Assembly (NCBI GenBank): GCA_029931535.1
Contig: JAQPZY010000295.1
Span: 1 to 64,000 of the forward strand
Direction: 5' to 3'
Source: Margaritifera margaritifera
Taxonomy: Eukaryota; Mollusca; Bivalvia; Unionida; Margaritiferidae
Length of the DNA: 64,000 nt
The position numbers were made by a program, and so were the translations under genes. The notes beneath the pieces are model-generated. The model was not told where the DNA came from and did no database searches. It saw nothing but the letters and a program-made list of their open reading frames with translations. Below, piece by piece: positions 12,820-22,157 of the stretch; within the stretch, counting starts at the first letter, position 1, and each line of letters opens with the position of its first letter.

Positions 12820-12945
12820 AATCTGGCAATAACAACAGGTAAGTATTACATAATTAAAATTAGTTTACCCCCCCCCCCCCAAAAAAAACTACATTTTCAT
12901 GTCAGTAATAGCTTACTCTGTTGCTATTCGTAGCTGAATTTGCCA
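12820..12945. repeat. DIRS internal complementary region (ICR)
   Basis: Two joined pieces. 12,823-12,892 is the reverse complement of the left terminus (GCAATAACAACAGGTAAG, TACATAATTAAAATTAG, a 13-C run, A run, CTAC). The bases that follow (ATTTTCATGTCAGTAATAGC, then TACTCTGTTGCTATT) are a copy of the right terminus read from the outside in. Their junction therefore reproduces the joined element ends, the arrangement used in DIRS replication to complete the outer ends and form the circle. The position, between left ITR and recombinase 3' end, is the expected one. Confidence 0.9.
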
Positions 12946-13024
12946 GTTTGGTGGGAGGCTGATGATCTCACAACTGGTTAAGGAAAATAACATGGAATAC
13001 TCACCCCCACTGTAGAGGCATTGA

Positions 13025-13573
13025 CTACTGCCGGATGGTATCCACATGGGCAACTTTTTGAGCTACGACTAGTGGATCCAAAGAAAATATGCCTTCGCTT
13101 TGGTGAGCCAACGTGTGAAGGCAAAAGGAGAAGGTCATGTGAGATCGCCAAAACACGGCTTTCATCACATCCTCTAGAGACAAATGAGTTAAATAGACCC
13201 ATGATGTAGCAATGGCTCGAACCTCATGAGCTTTAATTTTCATGAAAGTAAGATCCCTCTCGGTAAGGGACTGGCAAGCTTTCTTGAGAGTTTTGGTAAT
13301 CCACCTAGAAACAGTGAAAACTGAAATATCAGCTGAACCCTTAAGGGGGAGGAAAAGACACTTCCTACCCTTCCTTCTCCCTTTAGAAACTGCTAAATAA
13401 AAACATAGAGTCCTAACTGGACACAAGAGTCTATCTTGATCATCCCGAGCACAGATACGAATGAGACTGGGGATCTCAATCGGAAGTGGAGCGACAGACA
13501 GAAGCTGGTTTTTTGCTAAATAACCTGATTGACAAAGGAAAGAAACCGACTCATAATTCACATTGAATCTCAA
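13025..13573 (-). pseudogene. DIRS copy 1 tyrosine recombinase, catalytic domain
   Basis: An open segment of 182 codons carrying the C-terminal catalytic core of the DIRS tyrosine recombinase, the enzyme that inserts the circular DNA copy. The HxxR box is HEVRAIATSW (His116, Arg119 of this segment), followed by a Trp (142) and the stretch MTFSFCLHTLAHQ. Family members have Tyr where Cys151 lies here (codon TGC at 13,123-13,121); the related fragment at 29.25 kb still has SFYLRLLAHQ. The segment is out of frame with the N-terminal part at 13,613-14,081. It ends in the TIRQ tail shortly before the ICR. The missing nucleophile and frameshift make it inactive. Confidence 0.85.
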
Positions 13574-13612
13574 ACAGTCTTGCTCTATGGATAGAGCATG
13601 AAGCTCGCTCCT

Positions 13613-14081
13613 TCATCTCACAGACGCTAAACAGAGCAAGAAAACAGTCTTGAGGGTAAGGTTCTCGAAAGAAGCCTCACTTAAAGATTCATAGGGGGAT
13701 TTATTAAGGGACCACAAGACACATGAGAGATTCCATCTAGGCATCAGAGAGTGAGACACTGGTCTTTGCAGTTCGAAAGTGAGAGTCCACACCAATAGCC
13801 GGGCCCTTTGAAAATTTGAGAGTGTTAGAAAGGGCTGCCCTATAGCCCTTGATAGTAGAAACTGCGCATTGTCTCTCTTCAAACAGGAAGAGAAGAAAAT
13901 CAGCCACTGAGCTCAAAGAGGGACAGCTAGGATTGATATGATTCCTACTGCACCAATCGCAAAACATTCTCCACTTGGCATCATAGACCATCGACATAGA
14001 TCGCCTCTTGGATTGAACGATGCACTTGGTGACTTTGCTCGAAAACTTCTCCTGGCGGAAGGATCGTTTGAGATGAGCCAA
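13613..14081 (-). pseudogene. DIRS copy 1 tyrosine recombinase, N-terminal (core-binding) domain
   Basis: Two overlapping frames cover this part: 14,081-13,737 with LKRSFRQEKFSSKVTKCIVQ and the block AVSTIKGYRAALSNTLKFS, and 13,882-13,613 continuing in another frame with SHSLMPRWNLSCVLWSLN. The SAM-like helical domain with the conserved STIKGYRAALS is typical of DIRS/Ngaro recombinases. At least one frameshift near 13,780-13,880 and another before 13,573 break the gene. The same block recurs at 27.3 kb and 55.8 kb. Confidence 0.8.
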
Positions 14082-14210
14082 GCGTGAAGGTGGAGAATCT
14101 GTGGGTTGTTGTGCAGAAGAGAACCCCTGTGCTGTGACAGAAGGTCCCTCCTCTGGGATAACATCCTGGTCTGGTCTACCAGCAGGTCGAGAAGATTGGA
14201 TGAACCACGA

Positions 14211-15174
14211 TCATTGTATCCACAGAGGGGCTATCAACACGAGCTGAGCAGTGGAGTTCCATACTTTGCGAAGTACTTGTGGAATCATCCTGTAAGGTGG
14301 GAAAGTGTAGGTAAACAGACGATCCCAATTCAGGCTGAAAGCATCCACTGCCCAGGCTCTCAGATCGGGGGCTGGGGAGACGTAAAAGAAGAGCTTGTTG
14401 TTTAACCTTGTGGCGAACAAGTCCAAGGGTGTCCCACAAAGTCTCAACAGGGAATCTGCTACAGATTGGTGCAGAGACCATTCTGTGATGACTATCCGTC
14501 TTTTCCTGGTCAGACTGTCCACCAAAATATTCTTTTTGCCAGGAATGTGGTGAACTCGAAGGGTAATCCCTTCCGAGGTTGCACAGTGAAGGAGGTTCCA
14601 AACCTTTATGCAGAGAGAAGGGGCATGTGTGCCTCCTTGTCTTCCGAGGTAAGCCACCACCGATGTGTTGTCATTGGAGACCATCATGCAGCGACCCCTT
14701 ATGTTGTCACAGCCCTCATTTCAAGTTGTTTATGTGGAGGGTAGATTCTTCCTGAAACCACGAACCCTGAAGAATCAGATCCTCCAGCTCCAGATGAGTA
14801 CCCAACCCTGAATCTGATGCATCTGCAAACAGATAGGAGTGGGGATCAGCGGTGTGTATAGGGACTCCGGCAAGAAACCGGTCCCGATTAATCCACCAAT
14901 ACAGATGATGGTGGAAGACCTGACCTAGAGAAATCCGAACATTCAGAGGGTCCTTATGCGGTTTCCAGTTTGCCAGAAGGAGAAACTGGAGGGGATGCAA
15001 GTGTAGCCTGCCTAGGGTGATCAGGTCCGGTGTGGAGTTCAAGGTCATCAGTAGAGAAAGAAAAAGACGAGCCAACAACATGGTCTTGGCTCTCAGCATC
15101 TCCAACAGGGACAGGATCTTGTCTACTCTGTCACGAGGGACATGGACTAATTCCCTGTTCATAAGGAAATTCAT
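14211..15174 (-). pseudogene. DIRS copy 1 RNase H and connecting domain
   Basis: 15,174-14,716 and 14,687-14,211 together give the DIRS RNase H with a break between. The first Asp is in LFADASDSGLGTHLE, the third acidic residue in MVSNDNTSVVAYLGRQGG, and the last Asp region in HIPGKKNILVDSLTR. The segment holding the catalytic Glu (NNLE in other copies) falls at the frame break. The tail LFATRLNNKLFFYVSPAPD followed by RAWAVDAFSLNWDRL is the conserved region between RNase H and recombinase in this family. It is inactive because of the frame break. Confidence 0.85.
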
Positions 15175-15545
15175 CCCCGAAATCCTGAGATGGAGAAAGC
15201 TCCAACTTCTCTAGATTGGGTAAGAGACCCAGTCTGGTCACTATAGACCAACAGTGAGCCAGGTCGATTCTGAGGGATTTGAGCATGCCATTGTGGATCA
15301 ACCAATCGTCAAAATATTGGAGGATTGGGATGCCCAGTGACCTTAAGTGGGCTGCAACAACTCCCATGACTGTAATAGACGCTCTGGGTGTGGAGGCTAG
15401 ACCGAACGGCAGAGCGCGAAATTGGAAGACCTCTCTGTCCAAGCAAAACCTGAGGTACTTCCTGTGAGGAGGAAAGAGAGGGATGTGAAGATATGCATCC
15501 TTAAGATAAGATTCGACTGTTGGAAGAACATGGGGGGCCTTACTA
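15131..15545 (-). pseudogene. DIRS copy 1 reverse transcriptase, deleted
   Basis: The reverse transcriptase palm is visible as KDAYLHIPLFPPHRKYLRFC, FQFRALPFGLASTPRA and the catalytic box PILQYFDDWLIHNG, where YFDDW is the DIRS-type YxDD motif. Compared with copies 4 and 5, the N-terminal fingers and the palm before KDAYLH are missing: the conserved FFQQSNL at about 15,515 runs directly into the LKDAYLHIP region, a loss of roughly 270 bp. This is the only copy in the window whose FDD box is intact. It cannot be functional given the deletion. Confidence 0.85.
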
Positions 15546-17403
15546 TAGGAGTAAGATCTTGAAACCGAAGATGGTATCCTCGTTGTACGATAGAGAGGAC
15601 CCATCCCTGTGGAGGTGGAGAAGCTCCGCCAATAAGGCCATGGACAAGGATAACGCATGTCTTGATGTTTTTGCCACTGCTTCCAACAAACAATGAAGAG
15701 CAAGTGGCAACAGAGCTTCCTCCCTAAGCAGGTTGTATGAGGCTGCCAAAAGAGATCAGCATGCGAAGCTACGGTTACTAGTGACCTAGCTTTTTGCTTT
15801 AAGGCCTCCAGTGTTTTAACTGGAAGGAGAGCCCAAGTCCATGTGGAAATACCCACTTGCGTTGCTGCGGCGTCTAAAGTCGGAGGTTTAAGGGGCCAGT
15901 AAGGGGTGTGAACCCAACAACTAGCAGAAAAGACCAAAGGTCTCAATGTAGAAGGGGGAATGGACCAACCTCTACATTTTCTAGGAAACTCCTGGCCCTT
16001 ACAAAACCTTGGGACAGTTCTTTTTACTGTAGCCAAGTGAGGAAGCAACAAGAGATCTGGACGCGAAGCAGATCCAGCAAGTTTCTCCAAGGTGGAGAGA
16101 ATCTTACTGTCCTCCGAGCCTGAGGGCTTGGGACACAAATCATTAGGCAATAGATGGTAAACCTCATTAACCGCTTTGTCAAACGACCAGACCTCTTCTT
16201 CCTCTGCCACCTTAACTGACAGTTCGGGAGATCCGAAGGAAGGGGGTGCCACCTCTGTTTGTTCCGTATCAAACTCATGAGAATCCACGAGGACGGAAAG
16301 GACATCCTCATCCTGCACTTGAACCTGGGAAGCAGCAGGACTATATGACCTGGTATCTCTCTGTTTTTTAGGCTTGAGAGACTTGGGAGTAAGAGGGACC
16401 TTGATCTGTGAATCCTCACACAGAACCAGGGGACTGTCCTTAGTGGCAGGCACGGCAGAAGTGTGAGAGCAACTCTCACCCCTCCTGGTGCGGTTGGGGG
16501 AGAGTCTGTCCATTTCCCTCCTTCTATGGACTGTGGCATTGATCTCACTGCCATGGGGCCAAGGCCCTGAAGGCCATGGTTGTATGGAGGGAACTGTCCA
16601 GTCGCTGGCATGCGGTGGAAGGCCCCACAGGGGGGATGCCGATTTGATCCCCTTCCCTAGTCCTACATCGGTACGGTGAATCAAATCCCAAGAGGGATCG
16701 CATGGTAGTCTAGACGGAGTGGGGTCTTGACCTGGTCCCTCTCCCCATACCGATGGGCCTCAAATGACCGGTAATGACCGGTACTCATAGCCCTATGAAT
16801 GGTGACTGGTGACTCTCGCCCGGTGACCGGTCAATGACCAGTCAGGCGACTCTGATCTGTATGAAGATCCTCTCCCAGATCTGACAGACTTAGATGGATG
16901 CTCAGCCCTTTCAGGGTGGCATGCTACTGTCACCGACAATGGGCCATGGGGGCTGAAAGGGTGCTGCTCTCCCCTCACCCTCATGGTGGGGGGGGGGGCT
17001 CTGTCCTTCGTCATGAAAGAGGGTGCTGCTCCGCCCTCACAGGAGGGCACGACTCGCTCTCTGTCCTAGTAGAATGGAGAAGGTGCTGCTTTTCCCTTCT
17101 GGAAGGGAGTGACTCACTCTCTGCCTTATGGGATTGGGGAGGGTGCTGCTCCTTCCTCATGGGAGGGTGCGACTCACTCACCACCCGCCAACTAATCCCT
17201 TTCTGAGACCCGAGGAACTCAGAGATGGAAAAAACAGAAAATTCAGATGAAGAAGAATGAAGAAGAAGAGACTTTCTTACATCCCCTATAGGTTCTTCAG
17301 GACAGCCGTTTGTCCTTGTGCAGTTTGTGCAAGAAAGGCAGGTGAGGTGGGTGTCCCAGGGGGCTTTTCTGTGACCACACATCCCAACCTCCTGCTTTGA
17401 CAT
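15546..17403 (-). pseudogene. DIRS copy 1 Gag-like protein, broken
   Basis: The most likely start is ATG at 17,403-17,401, giving MSKQEVGMCGHRKAPWDTH then a CxxC-rich stretch (LTCLSCTNC), a His/Cys motif like those at the N-terminus of DIRS Gag. Next come 20-residue tandem repeats with RxEQHPLxS (16,945-17,190), a DWSLTG-type repeat (16,760-16,860), and the globular part: VWSFDKAVNEVYHLLPNDLC, LLLPHLATVKRTVPRF, CRGWSIPPSTLRPLV and QVGISTWTWALLPVKTLE. The C-terminal EAVAKTSRHALSLSMALLAE is in another frame. About 470 bp of Gag C-terminus and RT start are deleted after HLHRDG relative to copy 4. Several frameshifts. The 517-codon frame from 16,684 is a chance fusion of Gag, out-of-frame Gag and RT. 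Confidence 0.75.
16945..17190 (-). repeat. Coding minisatellite in DIRS Gag, 60-bp period (copy 1)
   Basis: GGTGCTGCT recurs at 16,959, 17,023, 17,083 and 17,143 (spacing 64, 60, 60). Read on the minus strand each unit gives about 20 residues of the form ESxPPxRxEQHPLxSxRxE. The period is a multiple of three, so the reading frame is kept. The same array is found in DIRS copies 4, 5 and 6. Confidence 0.85.
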
Positions 17404-17608
17404 AGCTGTAAAAAAAGAGACACTGTAAACAAGATAATGGTTATATATATATAACACGGTGTTGGAAACGAACCTTAGCAGGAACTCACCTGTAGGTGGT
17501 TAAACCACTCTAGTTTTAACTCTTTTTTATACAAAAGGACAGAAATACTACTGAGGGTTTTATATATATATAGGTAGTAAGAATAAAAAAAGGTGACACA
17601 AACCAGAT

Positions 17609-18298
17609 CACAGGGGCTCGTATTGTTGGTGAAAATTTATCTATAAGTCATACATGTACTATATAAATATTACAAGGGAGGACACTTCTCTCCTTTCAAG
17701 CGTGACCTATTTATGAATCAACACTGATATTTCAAGCTACCCTTCACGTGGCATAATAAATTTGGTACTGATAGTTAGCTCAGGCATTAGACTTTGTATG
17801 CCTACACAAAGTTTGACTTACTACCACACCTTTAAAGAATGCCAGACCATTATCCCATGATTGTGCCCATTTAATATGCAGCTACAACGCACTGAATGGA
17901 ATTCTGCCCCCTTATTGGTTGACTGAAAATCAGATAATCAGTAGGCGTAGTACATACTTTTCGGTCGACCAATAAGAGGGCTGTATTCCATTCAGCTCAT
18001 TACAATTGCATATTAAGCGGGTGCGATCATGGCCATGTTGACCGGTAGTGTGGGAAAATGGTCTGGCATTCTTTAAAGGTGTGGTAGTAAGTCAAACTTT
18101 GTGTAGGCATACAAAGTTGAATGCCTGAGCTAAACATCGGTACCAAATTTATTATGCTATGCGAAGTATAGCTCAAAATATCAGTGTCGATTCTTAAATA
18201 GGTCACGCAAGAAAGAAGAGAAGTGTCCTCCCCTGTAATATTATATAATACATGTATGACTGATAGATAAGTTGTAAGCAACAATACGAGTCCCTGTG
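17609..18298. mobile_element. Foldback hAT-like MITE with 8-bp target duplication
   Basis: A 690-bp palindrome. Left arm from CACAGGGGCTCGTATTGTTG (17,609) to about 17,915. The right arm is the reverse complement from about 17,985 to ACAATACGAGTCCCTGTG (18,298). The arms share long blocks such as AAAGAATGCCAGACCATT and GTAGTAAGTCAAACTTTGTG in reverse. It is flanked by identical AACCAGAT at 17,601-17,608 and 18,299-18,306. An 8-bp duplication and CA-GGG-type ends fit the hAT superfamily. No coding capacity. Inserted in the 5' region of DIRS copy 1, hence younger than it. Confidence 0.85.
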
Positions 18299-18896
18299 AA
18301 CCAGATTCATCCAGTACTGGATACGAATAATAAGCAAAAAAGCAGCTTGGTAAAATGATTTATTAATATTATATCAAAAGGAATAAATTCCTATACTAAT
18401 TAAATTAAAATTCAACCGGAATTCAATATAAAACACACATAAGAAGAAAAGACTGGTGTGCAACCTGCTTTCCTGAGCTTTAAAAAAAGCCAACCAATCA
18501 GATTTAAGGGAAATTAATTTTCGATGCTTTCATGAGTTTTTAAAAAAACAAACAAAAGAAAATCAACTGGCCGGCGACAGGGATAGGGAAAAAGGATACC
18601 AAGCCTAAGAAAACAATACAGAATTCTCAAAAGGCAATCATTAATCCCCAAAGGAACAATACATGAAGGGGAAATAACTGAGTAACCAAGATTTAGAAAA
18701 GACATTTCTTGGTATCAAATTGCCAGAACTCACAAGAGAGCTGAATATTTTCAGACAAGGAAAATACTGGTCAAGGGTAAATACCACCTGTAGTTTACGA
18801 AAAATGTAATGAAAGAGTGTAATTCGATACATGGACTTGTCTAGCGAAGGCAATTTCTCAAGTGATAATTTCACTGTCTTCATCAAGATGACAACC

Positions 18897-19088
18897 GGAA
18901 AAAGAATGATGAATTGTGGGTGACACGTGCAAAAGACTGTGGTGTTTACACAGGGAGTTCTATTCACTAGAACTTTCTAGTCAACTCTATGGGAGGATGA
19001 ATTCTCATCATATGGTTGGGTATTTCCTGTCATGGAAATAGATTAGCTATGCAATAGCAACAGAGTAAGCTATTACTGATATTAAAAT
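18897..19088. repeat. DIRS copy 1 right terminal repeat
   Basis: Reverse complement of the left repeat: AAAAAGAATGATGAATTG, ACTAGAACTTTCTAGTCA, ATGGGAGGATGAATTCTCAT, and GCTATGCAATAGCAACA, ending with the unique outer 25 bases GAGTAAGCTATTACTGATAT and TAAAAT. This outer piece is repeated in the ICR. Related right ends occur at 46.3-46.5 kb, 51.6-51.8 kb and 61.5-61.7 kb. Confidence 0.9.
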
Positions 19089-19610
19089 TGTCATTTAAAA
19101 GGAAATGTATGAGATTTTTTATAAGGTCAGAACTTATAGGTAGCCATGTACATGTATACATTCTATAAAACTGATGACTTTATTTATATAAGGAGTTAAG
19201 GACACAATTTCCTGTCAGGTGGGGGATGGGAGGGGGGGAGCTTTTTTAAAAGCCCTAATTCATTGAATTTGGCAGGAATTAATTTTTATCTCACATATAA
19301 GTGTAGTAAGTGAATGACTTACATTTCACTTTTAAGTGAAGTATACTTTGCTTTTAAGTGAAATGCTGAATTCGCCTATTGTCACTTATAAGTGACCTAT
19401 AAATGTAGTAAGTGAATGGTTCACATTTCACTTATAAGTGAAGTATACTTCTTTTATAAGTGAAATGCCTAATTTGCATATGAAATGCCTTATTTGCATA
19501 TAAAATCCTAATCCTTCACTTATAAGTCACTTATAAGCCCTTTATAAATAATGAATACAAGTAACTTATAAGTCACATATAGGTTTTTTCCATAAGGGTA
19601 GCCACAAAAC
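19089..19610. repeat. Duplicated host segment, copy A, right part, with CTTATAAG array
   Basis: Resumes the sequence of copy B exactly after the DIRS element (TGTCATTTAAA-GGAAATG, then AAGGTCAGAACTTATAGGTA and GGAGTTAAGGACACAATTTC). Between about 19,290 and 19,580 it holds many TTCACTTATAAGTGA-type palindromes; copy B lacks about 150 bp of this array. Ends in a TTTTTCCATAAGGG block shared with 43,305-43,320. Confidence 0.8.
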
Positions 19611-19779
19611 ATTATTAGATTCACAAGATAAAGCTTCAACTTTCATAAATCTGCAAGCAACTTTTTAACAAAACATACTATTCCACCTGAATCCCAAATA
19701 GCATTAAGCTTTTAAGGTCTTGCACATGCAAATGTTTTGTATCCCACTATATTAAACTGATCACCACTCTCTGCCCAAG

Positions 19780-20396
19780 TCTCAAGAAATCCAAGGTTAT
19801 AATAGCGTGTAATAAAATTATAAAAATCACCCTTACCTATGCATTCAGTGTTTCCAGCTAACTTTTTCCCCAGTCCTGATATGTTCCATGTAAGAAATTT
19901 CCATGCAAAAGCTGAAAATAGGTTTTCCATATGGTTGCTATAGAAGCCATGCTGTTGCTTAGAGAGCCACCCACAACAAAATTGTGATAGAGCACATCCC
20001 AAGAAACATTCCTACCATATTTGATCATAATTGGCTCAACCATCTGAGAAAAGACAAAAATTAGTTTTTCAACAGGTCCCCAAGGAAGTCGCACCATTCT
20101 GACAGGGCATGTGCTAAAAAACAATCCTACCAAGTTTGATCAAATTGACGGACCCATTCTGGAGATGTCCAAAATAAGTTTTTCATTTTTAATGCTATGG
20201 AAGACACACCATTGCTAGTGGAGTTGCAAAAAAAATATTTGGTAGAGCATGTCCTATAGAACATTCCTACCAAGAATGACTGAAATTGGCACAGTGTTTG
20301 AGAAGAAATTGAAAATAGTAATGCTGATGGAAGAAAGACAATGGTCAACACACATCAAACACAAGGTTTACCATAAGCTCAGTTGGTCTTATGGCC
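19780..20396. repeat. Dispersed tandem-core repeat with GGTCTTATGGCCAGG tail
   Basis: Diverged units recognised by ACATTCCTACCA at about 20,009, ACAATCCTACCA at 20,122 and ACATTCCTACCA at 20,262 (spacing about 115-140 bp), ending with TTGGTCTTATGGCCAGGTGA and CTAA at 20,396. A hairpin a few bases before CTAA is the layout of Helitron-type 3' ends. A degraded pearl-like head follows immediately. Confidence 0.6.
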
Positions 20397-20700
20397 AGGT
20401 GAACTAAACAAGAGTCCATCAAAGGAACTACTGGCCAAAAAAAAAATGTACATGCATGCAAAACCATTTTTGGGGTGTTTTTTTAAAGTTTAGTGTTGAA
20501 CCATCTGCTTGACATAATAGATGTCAGGTAAGCTCTATTTTCATTTAGGAGCAACTAAACATCAAATCTTTTGGTCAAATTCCATGTTGATATGACCCAT
20601 CCATTCAGGAGGAGTAGCAATAACAAGATGGTGGCCATATCGGATGTAAGATTGGGACCATTTCAATTTAAAACCAACTAGAAAGCAAGGTTGGAATGTT
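20397..20700. repeat. Pearl-like repeat, partial
   Basis: Starts ACAAGAGTCC directly after CTAA of the preceding element, then a degraded head, and core phrases GAGCAACTAAACATC, CATTCAGGAGGAGTAGCAAT, AACAAGATGGTGGCCATAT. No tail is seen before unique sequence resumes. Confidence 0.6.
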
Positions 20701-21172
20701 TACACATGTAAACAGGTTAGTTTAGTTTACTGGCAGTAAACATTTACAAAACTGGGAAACGTGTAAACAAACATGCATGTAGCTGTCAGTGACACAGGAA
20801 CTATCAATTTCAATTAATTTTCACATCTCTGCTAAAGAGCACTGTATAATCAGATTTTTCTGTTAAATAAATTCTTTTCTTAAAGTGTGTAATGATTTCA
20901 GCCTTATCATTATCAACCAGAGGCCAGCTAAATTACCATCTACTTTTCCAGCCAAGCTGCCTATTTTTGATGTTATTTTTAATGATATATCAATATGTCG
21001 GTATGCATCAGTACGCTGCCATATCGCAATTTGTATCAGTACAACTCTTCCATATTGGTATTTTACCCCTAACTGTATATTAGTTAGACTGGTAGTGGAA
21101 CTAGCTTTATGTATTCAAACCTAATATGGATGAATGAACTTAAGCCATAAGCAGTCAAACACTTGTCACAGT

Positions 21173-21568
21173 ATGGCTGACAGTCAATCATCAGTGAATC
21201 TAGATCTTGTGACCAGTAAGCAGACAAAGAGTGATCTCTGTAATCACTTTGGTTTTGAATGTAACCAGAAGGGTGAAATTGATCATTCACTGACAGTATG
21301 CAGTACGTGCTTTGAAAGTGTAAAGTATTCCAGAGGGACTACTAATCTTGTGATGCACAAGCATCGCCACCATCCATCCAGTTTGTCTGCTGTGTCCAAA
21401 CCACTCTCAAAAAATCAGTTAGTAAGTCAAATCCAGTCTTTTAACCATCAATTAACAGTACATGAAGCTTATCAATCTTTGCAGATTAAGCCAAATCTAG
21501 TTTCATTTGTTAATTTCAAGTTATTTTTTTGTTTCATTACTTACCTTTTATCTGCAGGCTCTCTTACC
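21173..21568 (+). pseudogene. BED zinc-finger fragment of a hAT/ZBED-type transposase
   Basis: Plus-strand frame. The natural start is the ATG at 21,173 (MADSQSSVNLDLVTSK). It then shows a BED finger: SDLCNHFGFECNQKGEID, VCSTCFESVKYSRGTTNLV and HKHRHHP, with the CxxC pair, the GTTNL block and the closing HxxxxH-type histidines. In ZBED-like hAT transposases this N-terminal domain binds the transposon ends. The sequence after LTVHEAYQSLQIKP degenerates into a hydrophobic, non-homologous tail and a stop, and no catalytic region follows on this strand. It is either a 5' exon of a lost gene or a decayed transposon. The nearby hAT C-terminal remnant at 23.3 kb is on the other strand, so the two are not one gene. 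Confidence 0.7.
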
Positions 21569-22157
21569 TGACCATAAGCACGATCCATCACAGTTGGTAG
21601 AACATGCTGCTTATTATAATAAAACTTACAGGCTGAGCAGATCTATGTGACAGTTGGCATTAGTACATGATTTTCAAAATGGTAGCATTGGGAGCAATAC
21701 GTATCAATACTATACAATCATCTATATAACAATATATTGCAATATGATTTCAGCTGGCAATACTCACCCCTACAATTCACTGCACAAATTCATATATTAT
21801 CCCTATGTTAAAGAGCTTGACAGACACATATGTATTTTAAGTGTGTAACAAAATAATTCCACAAACTTGACCACTTTACTTTGTTGTGATGCATGATTTG
21901 CTAAAGTGAATCTAATATATGTCTTAATTGTAATTTGACTAAGTAAAATTCTTCGTAAAACATGTTAAAATGTGTTTTTGCAAAACATGAAATTGACAAT
22001 GCTCATTTACTTAGTCACTTTTACTCAGTTACTTTTAATCTTAAACAGTCACAAATAATTTTTAGTCATTTGCCTATTTATTCTTTAACTTGAGAATTCA
22101 TATGAGAGAGCTGTCATGGACAGAGGCATTAAATTTTTTTAGTAAAAGAGAAACACT
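21569..22157. other. No gene supported
   Basis: AT-rich sequence with short frames only, immediately after the BED fragment. No hAT catalytic block is seen. Confidence 0.4.

Larger units (their letters stand above)
12561..19088 (-). mobile_element. DIRS-type retrotransposon, copy 1 (full-length architecture, inactive)
   Basis: A 6.5-kb element coded on the minus strand: Gag (17,403 downward), reverse transcriptase, RNase H, tyrosine recombinase (to 13,025). It has inverted terminal repeats of about 165 bp (12,608-12,772 and 18,897-19,063), unique outer extensions, and an internal complementary region at 12,820-12,945. This layout defines the DIRS order, which replicates through a circular intermediate inserted by a tyrosine recombinase rather than an integrase. 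No target duplication is seen, as expected. It has two internal deletions across the Gag/RT region, frameshifts between domains and a Cys at the recombinase Tyr position, so it cannot be autonomous. A 690-bp MITE sits in its 5' region. Element ends are fixed by comparison with the empty site at 42.97 kb. Confidence 0.9.
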
